Source: Marchantia polymorpha subsp. ruderalis
Lineage: Eukaryota; Streptophyta; Marchantiopsida; Marchantiales; Marchantiaceae
Assembly: GCA_037833965.1 (NCBI GenBank)
Contig: AP031357.1
Coordinates: 17,876,001 to 17,940,000 of the forward strand
DNA length: 64,000 bases
Direction of reading: 5' to 3'
Of the stretch, positions 60,918 through 64,000 are shown piece by piece. The notes beneath the pieces were generated by a model. It searched no databases. It was not told where the DNA came from and saw only the letters and a list, made by a program, of their open reading frames with translations. A program made the translations under genes and the position numbers. The stretch's first letter is position 1. The number at the start of each line of letters is the position of its first letter.

Positions 60918-62736
60918 TTACATGTAGATTTTAGGGGGCAGCTTGGCAGGCATGTGCTTTGCAGGGGTGTTACAATATGGACACTTGCGCTTATTGGATT
61001 TCCACATGTCCTTCGCACAACCGATGCAAACATTTGCATGATCGCAGTCTTTGTAGTGGGCCCGCTGGCGTTCAGGTTCCTGCCCAAACTCCTCCAGACA
61101 AACGACACATTCCAAGCCCTGTGTTCACAATAATCAGTCGACATTAAGCAGCACTTGTGAGCTATATTTCGACAAGTGCCTAGAATCTGGTATGAGAGTT
61201 CTTGAAGTGAAAATGAAGCCAAACAGATAGACCCATATTGATTAAGTAGAAAACAGGAGGCGTACATACGTGATATTCCTCCTTTGCAATTTCTTCAAGC
61301 TTCTGTTTAAGCGATTGGGTCTCTTTAACAGCGTCCCCCATTTCTTTCATGAGAAGCTCTTGCTGATTAATTGTCTGCTTGAGGAGCTCCTCTTTCTCTT
61401 TCAAACTCTCCATCTTCAGCTGCACACCGAGAGTGACACGATTATTTTCTGTCGTATACGAGAGACTATCCAGAGAGCTCAGCGTCTCTGCTCTGAGAAC
61501 GAAAGACAACCAACCTTTTTCAGCTGCTCTTGCTGCCGGCTTTGCATTTCCTTCTCGTTGACTTGTCTTTTCTGCTCCAGCTCAAAAAGCTTCATCTCCA
61601 TCTCCGCTCGTAACTGAGCTTCCAGCTTCATTTCCTCCATGGCTTCCAGCTGACGCTCTTCGGCAAGTTTAGCTCTAAGTTTTCCAATAAATCATGACGA
61701 ACAGTCAGATTTTTTAGGCTACGTTGAAAGACTGTTATCTCCGTTGCGGGCTGCATTCACGTGACTGGAAACAAAATCAGAAGACAACACTCTCTGAACA
61801 TCCGCTTTAACAAGTTCAGTGTCACACTACAGGGAGGCCTTTCGTCACGAAAATCGATTATATGGCTCTGCTTACTCGTGCTGCCTGATAGCCTCATTAA
61901 TCCCATGTCGATACGTGGCAGCCTCTTCAGCCTTCTGTTGCCTTTCACGTTGCAGGGCTTGCTTATACTCCTCTAACCGCTTCCTAATCTCTTCCTCTCG
62001 TTGGTAAAATTGTTCTTTCCGGCTTCTTTTCTCTTGCTCATACCTAATCCTCCTGCGTTGTAGCTGTGGATGCACATGTCAAGATTTTGATCTCGTTCAT
62101 AATCCCAATTCGTCTTCTCAATCTATCAAGAAAGCACTTCCCAGTACTCATTAAACGCTTTAGGATTGGCTGCCTAATCACAGTGCTAACAGTATCAATG
62201 GACCATAAGCGTATTAGATGACTGCTTTCTGGGCTTAGAGTGACCTTTTCGTCTGTAAAACTTTCCTTTTACTCATTTATCCAGTTACTAGTGACGCTAG
62301 GGTATACGCAGCCTTCAATGTTTAAGTAGGAGGGTAGAGGGTGAACTGAGTGGGAGAACACCGTTTGGTCAGAAGACTTTTAAGAGAAAGATTGTGTATG
62401 TGTCTTTCGCCGATTTCTAGATTTGCAAGGTTTTCTCATGTCATCGAGAACTGACAAGAGAAGCTTGTTCAAATTTAAGTTTGTAGTAAGTGAAGTCTCA
62501 AATTTGCTTCCTCTAATCAAAGTAGGGGCCAGAAGACAAGACGCTTTACTTACATCTTGATCACGTATTTGCTGCTCTAACTGTACACGCTCCTTGTCTA
62601 TTTCAAGCTTCGACGTTCGCTCTTTTACTTGCAGCATCAACTCGTGAACTTCGTTCTTGTCAGACTCAAGTCTTTCTTTATGCAGTCGTGCTTCTTCCTC
62701 GAGCTTCAAGTAAGTAGCTCTCTGTAGTTTCTTATC
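60918..62736 (-). CDS. Coiled-coil RING-finger protein, 3' part (5' exons not found)
   Basis: Five exons join in frame: 62554-62736, 61876-62063, 61515-61674, 61270-61419 and 60918-61118, giving about 293 residues. The first 227 are an almost unbroken highly charged helix (Glu, Lys, Arg, Gln), a long coiled coil. The C-terminal exon is a RING finger: CVVC, then KDCDH, then VCIGC, then KCPYC (C3HC4 pattern), ending KIYM. RING proteins of this plan are usually E3 ubiquitin ligases that bind an E2 through the RING and a partner through the coiled coil; here that is inferred. Exon phases agree at every junction (0, 2, 0, 0). The exon at 62554-62736 starts in phase 0 after an AG acceptor, and no methionine exon was found upstream, so the gene extends toward or past 64 kb. 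I do not recognise the exact family. Confidence 0.85.
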
Positions 62737-64000
62737 CTGCAAATGAAATGAGGCATCAGGGGAAAATGCTTTCGTGCTGACTTGCACATAACTTTTCTGG
62801 ATCAATTTCACAGAACTTGTATTCACGTAATTAAAATTTCAATCATGAAAGTTTAAAAGCTTCTAACGTTTAGCCGGCTGCTGGATCGTTTGGAGTGCCA
62901 CACTGAAACCGCGATGCCTGCGTGTAATAGTCGTTCTCAACCTAAGGAGGTGCACGTCACAGGCAGCCGCCGCAAGACAAACGTCAGACGGGAACACCTA
63001 AAACGTTAGATACTCTGGACTGGTTGCACGAAGGTAGGATATTAGACCCAGACGCTTTTATGCAGATGTCCTCACGTATCTGCGAAGGGCAGAAAAGAAT
63101 TGGAAGGACCAAATTAATGACACGTCTCTATATCTACTCATACCATGAACGATTAGTTTGCAGATGGGACACGGTTAAACAACGAGTAATTGCAGATGGA
63201 CGTGTGACTGTTGTCAACTCTCAACCACTGACGCTACTCTACCAGCTTATGCATTAACACTGGCATAACACACACTATCAGCAGATCTAGAGCGCCTCTC
63301 GAGTCGAAACGTGCAAAGGCCTCTTTTCTATTATTTGGATGCAAACAAGCTCAGAGAAAAGAAAACTCTTGTTTAATCACAAATACTGGCTTTTGTTACA
63401 GACGTGGCCCTTGTTATCAAACACTACAATGACTTGCAGTATGCAATTAACTGAGCTACTTAGAACGCAAAGAAATAGCCTCTCGACAGGAAAAGTCTTC
63501 TGTTATATCACAAATTGTACAAGATAATCATTATGTGTGTCAACGTCCTTGGCAGGAATCAGGGCCATCTACTGAAAGACTAAGTTCTAATAAATCTACA
63601 CCATACACTACACCATCCTACGTGAAACCAAAATCGCAGATTCAGAGACTTAATTATCGATTAGAACAATTCCAAAATCAGCACTTCAGTCCACAACTCC
63701 CACAACTTATAGATGTAGAACAATCTAGACCTATTTCATCTCGTTGCCGAGGCAGGTAAAATCTCCAGTATATTGCCCACAAGATATAAACATCTCCTTT
63801 GGGAGCCTGAATATGGCCTCAAGTACCTCCGAAAGTCAGAGTAAACACTGACCCCACGTGGAGGTTAATAAAAGGTGACCCACCGAGTCCCGTCCCTAAT
63901 GAGAGAACTGATGAAGCAATTGCTCCGGGAAAGAACTTGGTGATTCACCAAAGCTCTGGCTGCATCCACTGTCCGTCAGAAGCTTCTTCCCGTGCACACA
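62737..64000. other. Right edge: intron/5' side of the RING gene, not resolved
   Basis: At least one further exon of the RING gene is expected on the minus strand but could not be placed. On the + strand, 63559-63759 is open between an AG and a GT-like site and encodes a Gln/Pro/Ser-rich segment containing QIQRLNYRLEQFQNQ, of unknown nature. No domain or RNA gene was recognised. Confidence 0.3.

Overview
This window is nuclear DNA from a land plant. It carries four intron-containing genes of plant type: an LRR-II receptor kinase of the NIK/CIK group, a nuclear gene for plastid ribosomal protein uS10 with an N-terminal transit peptide, a 14-3-3 protein, and a coiled-coil RING-finger protein. 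All four have GT-AG introns. The spacing, the low-copy conserved genes and the transposon types would suit a bryophyte such as a liverwort, but that placement is inference. The genome could also belong to another non-seed plant.

Layout. 1-13.3 kb has no gene I can support, but holds several inverted-repeat structures (4.2-5.5 kb). It also holds a long, nearly perfect hairpin at 8906-9017, next to a CpG-rich block, that looks like a microRNA precursor or template-switch product. 13.3-15.4 kb is a 5'-truncated LINE on the minus strand with an uninterrupted reverse transcriptase frame. 15.5-19 kb is intergenic. 19.3-21.0 kb is a purine-rich probable leader/promoter, and 21048-25048 is the receptor kinase (11 exons, 620 codons, +). 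27160-28798 is plastid uS10 (2 exons, 186 codons, -).

30.8-41.6 kb is a very AT-rich island. Inside it lies a decayed Copia-type LTR element (36.9-40.3 kb, -) that encloses fragments of a SWIM zinc-finger-like gene on the opposite strand. 42.6-43.7 kb is the GC-rich promoter/leader of the 14-3-3 gene (43712-45909, 6 exons, 264 codons, +). Its first intron contains a three-hairpin MITE-like repeat, and a base-substituted relative of that repeat sits at 52.8 kb. 46-51.7 kb is intergenic with a 141-bp tandem duplication. 51.7-58.5 kb is a second AT-rich island of degenerate repeats. 59.5-60.35 kb is an inverted-repeat element, and 60918-62736 is the 3' part of the RING gene (five exons seen, -). 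Its 5' exons were not found.

The genes are unrelated housekeeping or signalling genes and form no operon or cluster. The window's interest lies in the non-coding structures: the 8.9 kb hairpin, the Copia element with captured gene pieces, the hairpin repeat inside the 14-3-3 intron, and the two AT islands whose repeats look eroded by C-to-T change. No CRISPR array, rRNA gene or convincing tRNA gene was found.
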